64,000 bases of DNA from Thalassovita autumnalis (lineage in GTDB: Bacteria; Pseudomonadota; Alphaproteobacteria; Rhodobacterales; Rhodobacteraceae), in the NCBI RefSeq assembly GCF_001458255.1, contig NZ_CYSB01000010.1, forward strand, positions 1-64,000, given 5' to 3'. The position numbers were made by a program, and so were the translations under genes. How positions within the stretch are numbered: position 1 is the first letter of the stretch; each line of letters opens with the position of its first letter. Shown here piece by piece: positions 47,208 to 56,086 of this stretch. The notes under the pieces are model-generated. The model did no database searches, had not been told where the DNA came from, and saw only the letters and a program-made list of their open reading frames with translations.

Positions 47208-47588
47208 TTACGCTTTAGCCTTGGGGGCTTTGTAGTTGGTGACTTCTGCGATACGTGCGGATTTACCACGACGCGAGCGCAGGTAGTACAGTTTCGAGCG
47301 ACGCACGCGGCCACGACGGATCACGGTGATCGAGTCGATGTTGGTCGAGTGCAGCGGGAATACACGTTCCACACCTTCGCCGAAAGAAATCTTGCGAACG
47401 GTGAACGAACCGGCAATGCCGACGCCGTTTTTACGGCTGATGCAAACGCCTTCGTAGTTCTGAACACGCGAGCGGGTGCCTTCGGTCACTTTGTAGCCGA
47501 CACGGATGGTGTCACCGGCTTTGAAGTCGGGGATGTCTTTCCCCAGGGCGGCAACTTGTTCCGCCTCGAGCTGTGCGATCAGGTCCAT
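47208..47588 (-). CDS. rplS: 50S ribosomal protein L19
   Basis: 126 aa. [39 protein letters not shown] and [19 protein letters not shown] are L19 hallmarks. It lies at the 30S/50S interface. Forms an operon with rpmE. trmD, which usually adjoins it, is 1.8 kb upstream, with two unrelated genes between. Confidence 0.97.
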   Translation of the reverse strand: MDLIAQLEAEQVAALGKDIPDFKAGDTIRVGYKVTEGTRSRVQNYEGVCISRKNGVGIAGSFTVRKISFGEGVERVFPLHSTNIDSITVIRRGRVRRSKLYYLRSRRGKSARIAEVTNYKAPKAKA

Positions 47589-47864
47589 ATGACCATCTCC
47601 TATGATTGCTTGCGGTTGGCCCGCAAAGGTGAGTGCCGTCCCGAGAGCTCTTGGTCTTCGACCGGGTCCGCCGCAGCGCCCGCCAGAGGTCAGTTCGTTT
47701 TCTTATTTGCTGTAAGTCAGGTCCGAAGTGAGGCCGAAGAAGCACTCAGGAGCATATCCCACAGGTCCACAGACCGATTCCGGCCGTAGACGGGCGGTGT
47801 ATAGGGGCAGCCCGCGCTGGGATCAAGCGCTATTCGGGCCGCCCCACCCTAAAAAACAGGGGGA
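47589..47864 (-). promoter_or_regulatory. Long leader region upstream of rplS
   Basis: 276 bases without a gene. It must hold the rplS-rpmE promoter, since the former operon partners are displaced. Short inverted stretches are present, but no known ribosomal leader could be identified. Confidence 0.35.
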
Positions 47865-48200
47865 TCAGGCGGTCTGATCGTCGATCTTGGCGTCAGGGGC
47901 GTTTTTCTTGACTGACTCGATGCCGTTGTCGCGGCCCGAGGTGCTCTCATAGCTTTCCGAGGTGCCGATGACCTGGCCGTTGGTGGCCTTCAGGTTAAAC
48001 ATATGTTTGCCCGATTTGGTCTCTTTGCGTTCATAGCGCGCATCTTCGGGGGCGTTTTTCATCACCGAGGCGATGCCGTTTTCGCAGCTGGCTTTCTGCT
48101 TGTAGCCTTCCGAGGCCAGAATGATCTCGCCGTTGCCTGCTTTCAGACGGAAGCGGTATTCACCCGCTTTGTCTTCATAGATTTCAAATTTGCCTGCCAT
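47865..48200 (-). CDS. YegP-like DUF1508 protein, two repeats
   Basis: 111 aa made of two DUF1508 repeats: GKFEIYEDKAGEYRFRLKAG with NGEIILASEGYKQKASCENG, and KSGKHMFNLKAT with NGQVIGTSESYESTSGRDNG; each ends in GI(A/E)SVxKNAP. A small soluble family without known function. ATG 48200 is chosen over an in-frame codon 18 bases upstream because GGAG lies before it, at slightly long distance. Divergent from the alpha/beta hydrolase. Confidence 0.88.
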   Translation of the reverse strand: MAGKFEIYEDKAGEYRFRLKAGNGEIILASEGYKQKASCENGIASVMKNAPEDARYERKETKSGKHMFNLKATNGQVIGTSESYESTSGRDNGIESVKKNAPDAKIDDQTA

Positions 48201-48380
48201 GAGGGTCTGTCTCCTCAAAAATCGTCGCGCGTTGCGGCGCTACAAATAGTGCTATGGTTGCGAGATTGCGGCAAAATCCGATGCAGATCAACAGCGTTGC
48301 GGGTGCCGCTAGGGTCAGCTTGACAGGGGGCTGGTCCGCCCGGCTAACTGACGGCGCATTGATTTTGATCGGGATATGTT

Positions 48381-49346
48381 ATGCGGATTTTGAAACGGAC
48401 GGCTGTGGCCCTGATCTTATTGGTGGGTGCTGCAGGGATTGGATATGCGCTGGCCGCGCGCCTGGCCCCAAAAGCAACGGCCGGCTATTTGGTGGCAACG
48501 CTCCGGGCGGTTTCTGGCCTTGAGGTGGCGGAGGCCGAAATCACCGTCAATTCCGATCCCTATCAGGTGGGCTACCTCGACAGTGGGGATGGCGCCGGGC
48601 TGCCGGTGGTCTTGCTGCATGGCGTTTTTGCCCGCAAGGAGCATTGGATCGATTTTTCCCGCCAGATCTCATCCGATCGTCGGGTGATTGCGCCGGATCT
48701 GCCGGGGTTTGGGGACAATGCGCTGATGCAGCCCGCGCTTTATGCCTATGAGCAGCAGGCGGAACATGTCATCGCCTTCCTTGATGCGCTTGGGCTGTAT
48801 CAGGTGCATCTGGGCGCCAATTCCATGGGTGGGCAGATCGCAGGCCATATTGCCACGCGCTATCCTGAGCGGGTTGCCTCCGTCGCCTTCATCGGCAGCC
48901 CGGTTGGCGTGCCCACCGATCCGCCAAGTGAGATGGAACAGGCGATAGCAGCTGGCAACGCGCCACTTCTGGTGCAGAGCGAAGCGGATTTTGAGGCCCG
49001 GATGGAATGGCTGTTCCCCAAGGCACCCTTCATGCCCGCACCAGTTCTGCAAACATGGGCCAAGGCTGAGGCGGCACAGGCTGAGGCCAACGCGGCCATC
49101 TGGCAGCAGCTGTGGCAGACGGAAAACCCGCCCCTGATTGAGCTGGCCCCGGATATCGCGCAACCCAGTCTGGTGATCTGGTGCAAGGAGGACCGCGTCT
49201 TCCACCCCAAAGGGGCGAAGCTGCTGCAAGAAGCACTGCCCAACGGGCAGGCCGACGCACCGCGCAACTGTGGCCATCTGCCGATGCTCGACAAGCCGGG
49301 GCCGTCAGGCAAAATCTACGCTGCGTTTCTGGCGGAGTTGCCCTGA
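48381..49346 (+). CDS. Alpha/beta hydrolase, membrane-anchored
   Basis: 321 aa. N-terminal signal anchor (VALILLVGAAGIGYALAARL), then an alpha/beta hydrolase: oxyanion LLHGVFARKEHW, nucleophile GANSMGGQIAGH (Ser ~153), acid in IWCKEDRVF, His in NCGHLPML. A cap domain lies at ~195-250. The family is broad (esterase or lipase-like); no substrate can be named. It lies between the displaced rplS and trmD on the opposite strand, so it is an insertion into the ribosomal cluster. Confidence 0.85.
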   Translation: MRILKRTAVALILLVGAAGIGYALAARLAPKATAGYLVATLRAVSGLEVAEAEITVNSDPYQVGYLDSGDGAGLPVVLLHGVFARKEHWIDFSRQISSDRRVIAPDLPGFGDNALMQPALYAYEQQAEHVIAFLDALGLYQVHLGANSMGGQIAGHIATRYPERVASVAFIGSPVGVPTDPPSEMEQAIAAGNAPLLVQSEADFEARMEWLFPKAPFMPAPVLQTWAKAEAAQAEANAAIWQQLWQTENPPLIELAPDIAQPSLVIWCKEDRVFHPKGAKLLQEALPNGQADAPRNCGHLPMLDKPGPSGKIYAAFLAELP

Positions 49347-49352
49347 GGCGGC

Positions 49353-50162
49353 TCAGCCCTTTTTGTTGGTGAGGTAGCGTTCCCACATGTCGGGGCGGCG
49401 CTCTTGGGTGATTTTTTCACCCATCTCATGTCGCCATTCGTCCACCTTGCCGTGGTGGCCTGACATCAGAACCTCTGGGATTTCGCGCCCCATCCATTGT
49501 GCAGGGCGGGTGTATTGCGGATGTTCCAGCAGGCCGTTGGAATGGCTTTCATCCTCAATGCTTTCTGCATTGCCCAGCACATCTGGCAGCAGCCGCACCG
49601 TGGCATCCAGCATCGCCTGGGCCGCAATCTCACCCCCGGTCAGGACAAAATCGCCCAGTGACACCTCTTGGATCTGGTAGTGATCCAGCACCCGCTGATC
49701 GACACCTTCGAACCGGCCACACAGCAGTGTGACGCCATCACAGTCCGCCCATTGGCGTGCCATCGCCTGATCAAACCGACGCCCGCGCGGCGACAGGTAG
49801 ACCAAGGGCCAGCGCCCGCGTGCGCCCTGCATGGTCTGTTCAATTGCATTGCCCAGAACATCAGGCCGCAGCACCATGCCGGCGCCGCCGCCTGCGGGCG
49901 TGTCATCCACGTTGCGATGTTTGCCAACGCCGAAGTCACGCAAATTGGTGGTTTCCAGCTGCCACTTGCCATCGCGCAGGGCGCGGCCGGTCAGACTTTC
50001 GCCCAAAACACCGGGGAAGGCATCCGGGAACAGGGTGATGATGCGCGCCGTCCAGACGCCAGCAAGGCGCGGATTGTGCTGCATCAGCTCCTGCGGTTTG
50101 AAGCTGGGCCGGATCGACAGGCGGCCGTGGGACTTGGGCTTTGGTTCGGGTGTATCGCTCAT
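49353..50162 (-). CDS. trmD: tRNA (guanine-N1)-methyltransferase (m1G37)
   Basis: 269 aa SPOUT enzyme. Core: ARIITLFPDAFPGVLGESLTG, PAGGGAGMVLRPDVL, YLSPRGRRFDQAMARQ, LLCGRFEGVDQRVLDHY and the knot SLGDFVLTGGEIAAQAML. It has about 40 extra N-terminal residues compared with E. coli TrmD, so the true start may lie inside (ATG at MQHNPR). It methylates G37 to prevent frameshifting. Confidence 0.95.
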   Translation of the reverse strand: MSDTPEPKPKSHGRLSIRPSFKPQELMQHNPRLAGVWTARIITLFPDAFPGVLGESLTGRALRDGKWQLETTNLRDFGVGKHRNVDDTPAGGGAGMVLRPDVLGNAIEQTMQGARGRWPLVYLSPRGRRFDQAMARQWADCDGVTLLCGRFEGVDQRVLDHYQIQEVSLGDFVLTGGEIAAQAMLDATVRLLPDVLGNAESIEDESHSNGLLEHPQYTRPAQWMGREIPEVLMSGHHGKVDEWRHEMGEKITQERRPDMWERYLTNKKG

Positions 50163-50252
50163 GCTGCGCTCTTACCCTGAGGGGTGGGGCCGGGGCAATC
50201 CCGACATCTGACCCAGCAGGTGCCGAAGATTGCCCTTGGGCTCAGCGGATCT

Positions 50253-50855
50253 TTAGGCGGCCGCGCGTTCGCCCAACTTGTGGGCGGCATCCAACCAGCC
50301 CTCAATCTTGGCGGGTTTGGCCGTGCGGACCGAGCCAAACTGCACAACGCGGCGCGGTTTGATCCCAACGAAGCCTAGAACCTGATTGCTGATCACCCGA
50401 CGCCCCGGTTTGCGATAAAGCAGCCGGTCCAGCAGCGGCGGCGTATCGGAGGTGATGATCACATCGCCGGTCTTGCCCTCCAGCAGTTTGTTCCACTGCA
50501 GGCTTTTGGGACCTTTGTATTTAAAGGCAAAACCGGGCAGCAGGGCGCGGTCCAGCACCGATTTCATCCGCCCCGGCATCGCGCCCCACCAGTAGGGGTA
50601 GACGATCAGCACGTGATCGGCCCAGGTCATATTGTCCTGCCAGTTTTTCAGGTCCGGCTCCAGCTCCAGCCGCTTGCCGTCATAGCCGGCGAAAGCGCGG
50701 TCATCAAAATCCATATTCGCCAGGTTCATCCGTCGTACTTCGCTGCCAGCGGCGCGCGCTGCGGCCTCATAGCGGTCAGCAAGCGCGTCACACAAGCTGC
50801 TTTGTGCGGGGTGTCCGACCCAGATGAAAATGCGTTTTGCTTGTGAGGTTGTCAT
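50253..50855 (-). CDS. NAD(P)H-dependent flavodoxin-fold oxidoreductase
   Basis: 200 aa. Flavodoxin-like fold of the NQO/KefF/MdaB type: FIWVGHPAQSSLCDALADRY (FMN phosphate site), VLIVYPYWWGAMPGRMKSVLDR (the WWG motif), and SDTPPLL. The family reduces quinones or electrophiles. ATG 50855 is the likely start. It is divergent from a TetR regulator 107 bases away, which probably controls it. Confidence 0.85.
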   Translation of the reverse strand: MTTSQAKRIFIWVGHPAQSSLCDALADRYEAAARAAGSEVRRMNLANMDFDDRAFAGYDGKRLELEPDLKNWQDNMTWADHVLIVYPYWWGAMPGRMKSVLDRALLPGFAFKYKGPKSLQWNKLLEGKTGDVIITSDTPPLLDRLLYRKPGRRVISNQVLGFVGIKPRRVVQFGSVRTAKPAKIEGWLDAAHKLGERAAA

Positions 50856-50880
50856 GACTTGTCCATCCAATCCTAAAAGG

Positions 50881-50922
50881 TGATAAATGCTCACATTTGA
50901 TAACGTGACATATGATCATGTT
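50881..50922. promoter_or_regulatory. Shared control region of the reductase/TetR pair
   Basis: AT-rich divergent spacer with imperfect dyads: TCAC-N10-GTGA (50891-50908) and ACAT-N6-ATGT (50908-50921), plus TGATAA twice. One of these may be the TetR operator. Confidence 0.35.
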
Positions 50923-50962
50923 TATGGCAGAGTCAAGAACGCAATTGAGAAAAGGAAATTCC

Positions 50963-51610
50963 GTGCCCGAAGATGCCGCCATTCAGCAGATCCTGCCGCG
51001 TAAGGAACCGGTGCAGGAGCGCAGCCGGAAACGGTTTGAACGGATCCTTGAGGAGGCCACCGGCCTGATCGACGCGCAGGGGGTGGATGCGGTCGCGATG
51101 AAGGAGATTGCGGCGGCAGCCGAAATCTCAATTGCCTCGCTTTATCAGTACTTTCCCGACAAGGCTGCGATCATCGCAACGCTGGCGGACCGCTTCTACC
51201 GCGAAGGTCAGACCTGCGTTCAATCGCTCTTTGCGACCGTTGCGGATGCCGCCTCTTTTGAGGCCGCGATGTTGGAAATGGTCGACAGCTACTATGGTTG
51301 TTTTTTGGAAATGCCCGGCGCCTTTGCGATCTGGCAGGCCACACAGGCCGACCGGCGGCTGCAGCTATTGGATGAGGAGGATTGCGCACTCCACGTCCAA
51401 ACCGTGCAGGCGGCGATGCTGCGCACACACCCTGACGCCGATTCGCAATGGGTGGCGGAGGCCGAGGTGATGGCGAAGCTATTCGTTGGGGCCATTGCCG
51501 GTGCGGTGCGTGCGGCTGTTGCACTGCCCGAGGATGAAGCGCGCGATCTGCTGAACCTGTGCAAAACCCGCATGTTGCGCCCGGCGATCCGCGCCAGTCT
51601 TGCTGCTTAA
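50963..51610 (+). CDS. TetR family transcriptional regulator
   Basis: 215 aa. HTH: VDAVAMKEIAAAAEISIASLYQYFPDKAAII (residues ~38-68, shortened here in the reading), followed by a helical effector domain. GTG 50963 is chosen since AAAGGA stands 6 bases before it; ATG codons at 50912, 50918 and 50924 are in frame but lack an RBS and would lie in the operator region. Likely represses the divergent flavodoxin-fold reductase. The effector is unknown. Confidence 0.88.
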   Translation: MPEDAAIQQILPRKEPVQERSRKRFERILEEATGLIDAQGVDAVAMKEIAAAAEISIASLYQYFPDKAAIIATLADRFYREGQTCVQSLFATVADAASFEAAMLEMVDSYYGCFLEMPGAFAIWQATQADRRLQLLDEEDCALHVQTVQAAMLRTHPDADSQWVAEAEVMAKLFVGAIAGAVRAAVALPEDEARDLLNLCKTRMLRPAIRASLAA

Positions 51611-52419
51611 TCGCTGCCTTTTTGCTGCTTCAGCAGGGCTGCCTTCTGCGCCTTCAGCGTATCCCGGCTGAGGCCTTGGCGGTTCAACTGCAAAAAGATC
51701 CTGCGCAGGTCCTCTGACTGGCCGGTGTTCTGCGGTTCAGCCGGTGGCAGCGATGCCACCACGTCAGCGGGCACCCTCATCAGTTCCAGGATCATCGCGG
51801 CAGGCCCTTGGTGGTGATCGGCATAGTCTTCTAGCGCGCGAATATGCACCGGGGTTGGCGCCAGCGCCTTAGCGATCTTTTCGGCGTCTTTCTTCAGGTC
51901 GAAATTCGGGGGGAACAGATCCGAAAACCGCATCAGATCATCGCGCAGGTGGGTGGAGCGCAGTTGATGCCCATGGACAGACCGCAGCCAGCTGTCGCGG
52001 TCGCGCACTGAGTAGAGAAACTGCAGATCCATATAGTTGCCAAACCGGCGCTCCAGCCCGGCGCGTATATCCCGGGCCAGCATCCGGGCGGCGGGGTTGA
52101 TATCTGTCAGGATCTCACCGTCCAGCCCACGGTGCCCGGGCATGATGCCTGCATAGTTTTCGCGGCTGATGACGATATTTCCATCCTCAGGCAGATCCGC
52201 AACAAAGCGGTTAAACCCCCGCCGAAAGGCACGGCGGCTGTCCTCGGTCAGGTGACGGCCAAATTCACGTGCCAAAGCGCCAGTGTCCCGCAGGCTATTG
52301 GGGCCGAAATAGTGAAAATACGGGCTTAGATCCTGCTGCACGCGGGCCAATTGGGCCTGCAGGCTGGTGGTGCCGGTTTTGTAAAATCCGGCATGGATCA
52401 GAATGCGCCGCCTGCTCAT
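51607..52419 (-). CDS. Sulfotransferase-like P-loop protein
   Basis: 270 aa. The N-terminus ILIHAGFYKTGTTSLQAQLA is the PAPS-binding 5'-phosphosulfate loop type (KTGTTSLQ) of sulfotransferases, and IVISRENYAGIMPG with FLYSVRDRDSWLRS resembles the 3'-phosphate site. Otherwise the sequence is not recognised; acceptor unknown. It follows rimM by 9 bases on the same strand and converges with the TetR gene (4-base overlap). It separates rimM from trmD. Confidence 0.72.
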   Translation of the reverse strand: MSRRRILIHAGFYKTGTTSLQAQLARVQQDLSPYFHYFGPNSLRDTGALAREFGRHLTEDSRRAFRRGFNRFVADLPEDGNIVISRENYAGIMPGHRGLDGEILTDINPAARMLARDIRAGLERRFGNYMDLQFLYSVRDRDSWLRSVHGHQLRSTHLRDDLMRFSDLFPPNFDLKKDAEKIAKALAPTPVHIRALEDYADHHQGPAAMILELMRVPADVVASLPPAEPQNTGQSEDLRRIFLQLNRQGLSRDTLKAQKAALLKQQKGSD

Positions 52420-52428
52420 CGATCGGGA

Positions 52429-52947
52429 TTATTCCGGGAACAGCCCCTCAGGCGGATCCGCGATGATGCGGCCAGAGGTCAGATCGACCGTCGGCACCGC
52501 AGCCAGGGTGAAGGGCAGCAGCACCGTGGTTTTCAGCCCCGGCCCGTGGATTTCCAGCAGATCACCGGCGCCGTGGTTCTGCACCGCCTTGACCACGCCC
52601 AGTTTGGTGCCGCCAGTATCAAACACCTCCAGCCCCATCAGATCGGTGTGGTAATATTCATCATCCGGCAGCGACGGCAGGCGATCGCGCGGCACGTAGA
52701 GCTTCACCCCTTTCAGGGCGTCGGCCTCTTCTTTGGTGGTGACATCTGACAGGCGCACCGACAGGCCGTTTTTGATCGTGTTAACGATGCCCACTTCAAA
52801 ACTGCGGCTGCCATCTTCGGTGGTCAGCGGATTGTAATCGGCAATCGCGTCTGGTTCCGCGGTAAAACTTTTCAGCCGCACCTCGCCGCGCACCCCGAAG
52901 GCACCAGCGATGGAGGCCACACAGATCAGATCGTCAGTTTCACTCAT
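52429..52947 (-). CDS. rimM: Ribosome maturation factor RimM
   Basis: 172 aa. RimM N-domain ([21 protein letters not shown]) and PRC-barrel C-domain ([26 protein letters not shown]-type [15 protein letters not shown]). It binds S19 and helps 30S head maturation. ATG 52947 with AGGTGA nearby is preferred over an upstream in-frame codon. Confidence 0.95.
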   Translation of the reverse strand: MSETDDLICVASIAGAFGVRGEVRLKSFTAEPDAIADYNPLTTEDGSRSFEVGIVNTIKNGLSVRLSDVTTKEEADALKGVKLYVPRDRLPSLPDDEYYHTDLMGLEVFDTGGTKLGVVKAVQNHGAGDLLEIHGPGLKTTVLLPFTLAAVPTVDLTSGRIIADPPEGLFPE

Positions 52948-53031
52948 GGTATCACCTAGGAAGCGGCAGGGCGTTTCCCCGTTGATAACGCCTTGGGCGG
53001 GCAGGGGCAATTCGCCAGTGTGACCGCAGGG

Positions 53032-53661
53032 TCAGCGGGTCTCGATGGGCAGTTGCCCGCGGCGATCTTCCCAGCCTTTGCGTTCCAGCTCAGGGGTGTC
53101 GCTGTCTTCGGCGGGGTAGCCAACACAGAGATAGCCCACCAGACGCCAGTCCTGGGGCACATCCAAATCCCGGCTCAACTGGTCCGGATCAAGGATGGAA
53201 ACCCAGCCCATGCCGATCCCGCGGGCACGGGCGGCCAGCCAGAACAGGTTGATCGCCGAAACCACGGAATACCGCCGCATTTCCGGCATGGTGCCAGCCC
53301 CAAGGCCTGACCCCTTTTCGGTGCTTTCGTCGCAGTAGACCGCCAGCTGCACCGGCGCGTCCTGCATGCCCGAGAGTTTCAGCTGCGCATAAAGCGCGGC
53401 CTTTTCATCGCCATAGCCGGCCAGCGCATCGGCATTGGCGGATTGATAATTCTTTAATGCAGCAGCGCGCGCTGCAGCGCTTTCGATCCGGATCACCCGC
53501 CAGGGTTCCGACAGCCCAACAGAAGGGGCCTTCAAAAACGCGTCGAGGCACTGCGTGAGCAGTGCCTCGTCAACAGGATCTTTACGGAAGTGACGCACAT
53601 CGCGCCGCCACCGCATGAGATCGTCCAGATCGCGCTGGAATGTTTCTGGGAAGACCCGCAT
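53032..53661 (-). CDS. bluB: 5,6-dimethylbenzimidazole synthase BluB
   Basis: 209 aa nitroreductase-fold protein. WRRDVRHFRKDPVDE, LDAFLKAPSVGLSEPWRVI, MRRYSVVSAINLFWLAAR, GMGWVSILDPDQL and the C-terminal ELERKGWEDRR are BluB features (no NAD(P)H-dependent nitroreductase motif). It cuts FMN oxidatively to give the lower ligand of vitamin B12. No other cobalamin gene or cobalamin riboswitch is seen nearby; it sits alone between rpsP and rimM. Confidence 0.88.
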   Translation of the reverse strand: MRVFPETFQRDLDDLMRWRRDVRHFRKDPVDEALLTQCLDAFLKAPSVGLSEPWRVIRIESAAARAAALKNYQSANADALAGYGDEKAALYAQLKLSGMQDAPVQLAVYCDESTEKGSGLGAGTMPEMRRYSVVSAINLFWLAARARGIGMGWVSILDPDQLSRDLDVPQDWRLVGYLCVGYPAEDSDTPELERKGWEDRRGQLPIETR

Positions 53662-53683
53662 CCCAGCGCTCCCTGTCTGTTAC

Positions 53684-54049
53684 TTACTCTTCAGCAGCGG
53701 CTTCGGCAGCTTCAGCTGCTTTGGCGGCTTTTTCTTCAGCGCGCTCCTGAGCTTTCTTGCCGGGTACGGCTTTCTCAGGGTTGTTACGCTCTTTCTTGGC
53801 CAGAACGCCTGCGGCTTCCAGGAAGCGCGACACACGGTCGGACGGCTGAGCGCCCTGGTCCAGCCAGTACTGAACGCGTTCCATGTTCAGCTTTACGCGC
53901 TCTTCGCTGTCTTTCGGCAGCAGCGGGTTGTAGGTGCCCAGTTTCTCGATGAAACGGCCGTCACGCGGCATGCGCGAGTCAGCGGCAACAACGCGGTAGA
54001 AAGGACGTTTTTTCGAACCACCACGGGCCAGACGGATTTTCATTGCCAT
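53684..54049 (-). CDS. rpsP: 30S ribosomal protein S16
   Basis: 121 aa. [31 protein letters not shown] and [15 protein letters not shown] are diagnostic. It has a Lys/Ala/Glu-rich C-terminal extension ([15 protein letters not shown]), common in alphaproteobacteria. Confidence 0.97.
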   Translation of the reverse strand: MAMKIRLARGGSKKRPFYRVVAADSRMPRDGRFIEKLGTYNPLLPKDSEERVKLNMERVQYWLDQGAQPSDRVSRFLEAAGVLAKKERNNPEKAVPGKKAQERAEEKAAKAAEAAEAAAEE

Positions 54050-54131
54050 TGTTAGATCTCCTTTAGATGGCGTGTGCCGGCTGAGCCGGCAATTCGTTTT
54101 CCAGTTGCTTCCCCTGAGGGAGGAGGCGGGG

Positions 54132-54428
54132 TTACTCCTGGTGTTTTTTGTGGTGCTGAATGACTTCAGCGATGATGAAGTTCAGGAACTTCTTGGCGAA
54201 ATCGGGGTCCAGGTCGGCCCGGTCTGCCAGATCTTCAAGCCGTGCGATCTGCTTGGCCTCACGGGCCGGATCGGACGGGGGAAGGTCATGTGCCGCTTTC
54301 AGCTTGCCCACGGCCTGGGTGTGCTTGAAGCGCTCCCCCAGGGTGTAAACAAGGATGGCGTCCAAACGGTCGATGCTTTCGCGGTGCTCTTTCAGCAGCT
54401 CCGCAGCGCGGGAAACAGCGTCAGTCAA
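54132..54428 (-). CDS. Chorismate mutase (AroQ class)
   Basis: 98 aa all-helical AroQ fold: [38 protein letters not shown] and [17 protein letters not shown] contain the Arg/Lys/Glu active-site pattern. Converts chorismate to prephenate. It starts with TTG 54428: AAAGGA is 7 bases upstream, and no ATG is available in frame. The start lies within the last codons of the GNAT gene (8-base overlap), so translation is probably coupled. Confidence 0.88.
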   Translation of the reverse strand: MTDAVSRAAELLKEHRESIDRLDAILVYTLGERFKHTQAVGKLKAAHDLPPSDPAREAKQIARLEDLADRADLDPDFAKKFLNFIIAEVIQHHKKHQE

Positions 54429-55023
54429 GGGCGAATCCTTTCGGTTTGAACAGCGGGTCGGCGTAGTTGGCGATTTCCATCTCAATGCCGTGGCTCAGCT
54501 GGCTGCCTGCCAGTTGGTCTGCGGTGGGATGGCGGTAAACGATGTCATGGCCGTCGACGGTGGCGGCGCCTTGGTCCTTTTCAGCGCCCAGACGTTCGGC
54601 CAGGCGGATCGAATCCAGATTTTTAGGGTCGATGTAGGACACCGCAGTGGTCCACCCCATGTTGGAATAGAGGTAGTTACGCACCGCATGGGTGGCTTCC
54701 AGCGCGTAGCCGTGACCGGCCACTTCGGGCCAGATGATCCAGGCCAGCTCGGCCTCAGGCCATTTGGCGGGTTTCCAGCCACCGGCCATGCCCAATGTCT
54801 TGCCGCTGTCGCGGTCATAGATCACCCACATGCCATAGCCGCGGATCTGCCAATGGCCGATCTCTGCTGCATAAAGCATCCAGGTTTCATAATCGTTCAG
54901 CGGGCCACCCATGAAACGGGCGCGGTAGCTGGTGAAGGTCGACTTGAAGCTGGGGTAAGCCTCGGGCGTTGGGCCACGCAGGACTAAGCGCTGGGTTTCC
55001 AGAACAGGGATTTCAACTGGCAT
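54421..55023 (-). CDS. GNAT acetyltransferase 1 (RimJ/RimL type)
   Basis: 200 aa. IPVLETQRLVLRGPTPEAYP opens the fold as in all RimJ/RimL-like enzymes; the acetyl-CoA region is IWPEVAGHGYALEATHAVRN, and DPKNLDSIRLAERLGAEKD is the C-terminal motif. Start ATG 55023 overlaps the stop of GNAT 2 as TGATG. Substrate unknown. Last and most diverged of four tandem paralogues. Confidence 0.88.
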   Translation of the reverse strand: MPVEIPVLETQRLVLRGPTPEAYPSFKSTFTSYRARFMGGPLNDYETWMLYAAEIGHWQIRGYGMWVIYDRDSGKTLGMAGGWKPAKWPEAELAWIIWPEVAGHGYALEATHAVRNYLYSNMGWTTAVSYIDPKNLDSIRLAERLGAEKDQGAATVDGHDIVYRHPTADQLAGSQLSHGIEMEIANYADPLFKPKGFALD

Positions 55024-55544
55024 CAGCTTACCCCCCATTTTGCATGGCGGTAGATCCGCACCGGATGGCCTGAGATGTCACCATCCCGTTCAAAGCGCGC
55101 GCCCAGCCGTTCGGCCAAGGCGATCGAGCGGGTGTTGCCCGCATCGATATGGCTGATTGGCGCGGTGATGCCCCAGGTGGCGGCGGCGTGTTCGCGCACC
55201 TTCTGCGCCGCTTCAAAGGCATAGCCTTTTCCCTCGGCCGCCTCATAAAGGTTCCAGCCCAGTTCCGGTTCGCTCCAGCCTTCGGCCTCAACAATGCCCG
55301 TGCCACCAACGACCGTGCCGGTGGTTTTTTCTTCCAGCATGTAAAAGCCGTAGCCTTTGATCACCCACTGACCGATCATTGAGGTCAGCTTGCGCCAGGT
55401 GTCCAGACGGCTCAGCGGGCCACCGATGAATTGCGCACGTTCACTGCCCCAGAAGGCAATCAAGCCTTCCAGATCCCGTTCCTGCGGCTGGCGCAGGATC
55501 AAACGCTCGGTTTCGAGCGCTGGGATGGGCAGATCAAAGCTCAT
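55023..55544 (-). CDS. GNAT acetyltransferase 2 (RimJ/RimL type)
   Basis: 173 aa: IPALETERLILRQPQERDLE, GWNLYEAAEGKGYAFEAAQK (acetyl-CoA site) and DAGNTRSIALAERLGARFER. Its start overlaps the stop of GNAT 3 as ATGA. Same family and strand as its three neighbours; substrate unknown. Confidence 0.88.
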   Translation of the reverse strand: MSFDLPIPALETERLILRQPQERDLEGLIAFWGSERAQFIGGPLSRLDTWRKLTSMIGQWVIKGYGFYMLEEKTTGTVVGGTGIVEAEGWSEPELGWNLYEAAEGKGYAFEAAQKVREHAAATWGITAPISHIDAGNTRSIALAERLGARFERDGDISGHPVRIYRHAKWGVS

Positions 55545-56086
55545 GCATAGCTCTCCATGCCGCCATCGGCGATATCGGCCGGGGCCATGTGGCGCCAGAT
55601 TTCCACGTCGCCAAAACGGACATGGTTGAAGACACCATCCTGTTTGGCACCCATCCGCTGCGCCACTTTGCGTGAGGCATGGTTTTCCGGGGCGACCAGC
55701 GAAATTGCGGTCTGCCAGCCCAGAACGTCATAGGCATAGCTGCGGGCGGCCAGCGCCGCCTCGGTTGCGTAGCCCTTGCGGCCAAAGCCATCAAACAGGT
55801 CCCAGCCAATTTCTGCCTCGGGCCAGCCTTCGGGGTTCCACAAGCCGACCATGCCGCAGGGCTTGCCGGTTTCTTTTTCCACCAGGGTCCAGCGGCCATA
55901 GCCCATCAGGTTCCAGTGGCCGGCTTCCAACGCAAGGTGGCGCCAGACCTGATCCGGGGCCATTTGGCCACCGACATAACGGGCGCGCTCAGAATCGTAG
56001 AAGGCGCAGAGCGGCTCAAAATCCTCAATCGAAGGCGCGCGCAGGATCAGTCGTTCGGTTTCCAGGGTGGGAATGGTCACATTCAT
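55541..56086 (-). CDS. GNAT acetyltransferase 3 (RimJ/RimL type)
   Basis: 181 aa: IPTLETERLILRAPSIEDFE, GWDLFDGFGRKGYATEAALA (acetyl-CoA site) and APENHASRKVAQRMGAKQD. Start overlaps the GNAT 4 stop as ATGA. It is most like GNAT 2, consistent with tandem duplication. Substrate unknown. Confidence 0.88.
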   Translation of the reverse strand: MNVTIPTLETERLILRAPSIEDFEPLCAFYDSERARYVGGQMAPDQVWRHLALEAGHWNLMGYGRWTLVEKETGKPCGMVGLWNPEGWPEAEIGWDLFDGFGRKGYATEAALAARSYAYDVLGWQTAISLVAPENHASRKVAQRMGAKQDGVFNHVRFGDVEIWRHMAPADIADGGMESYA

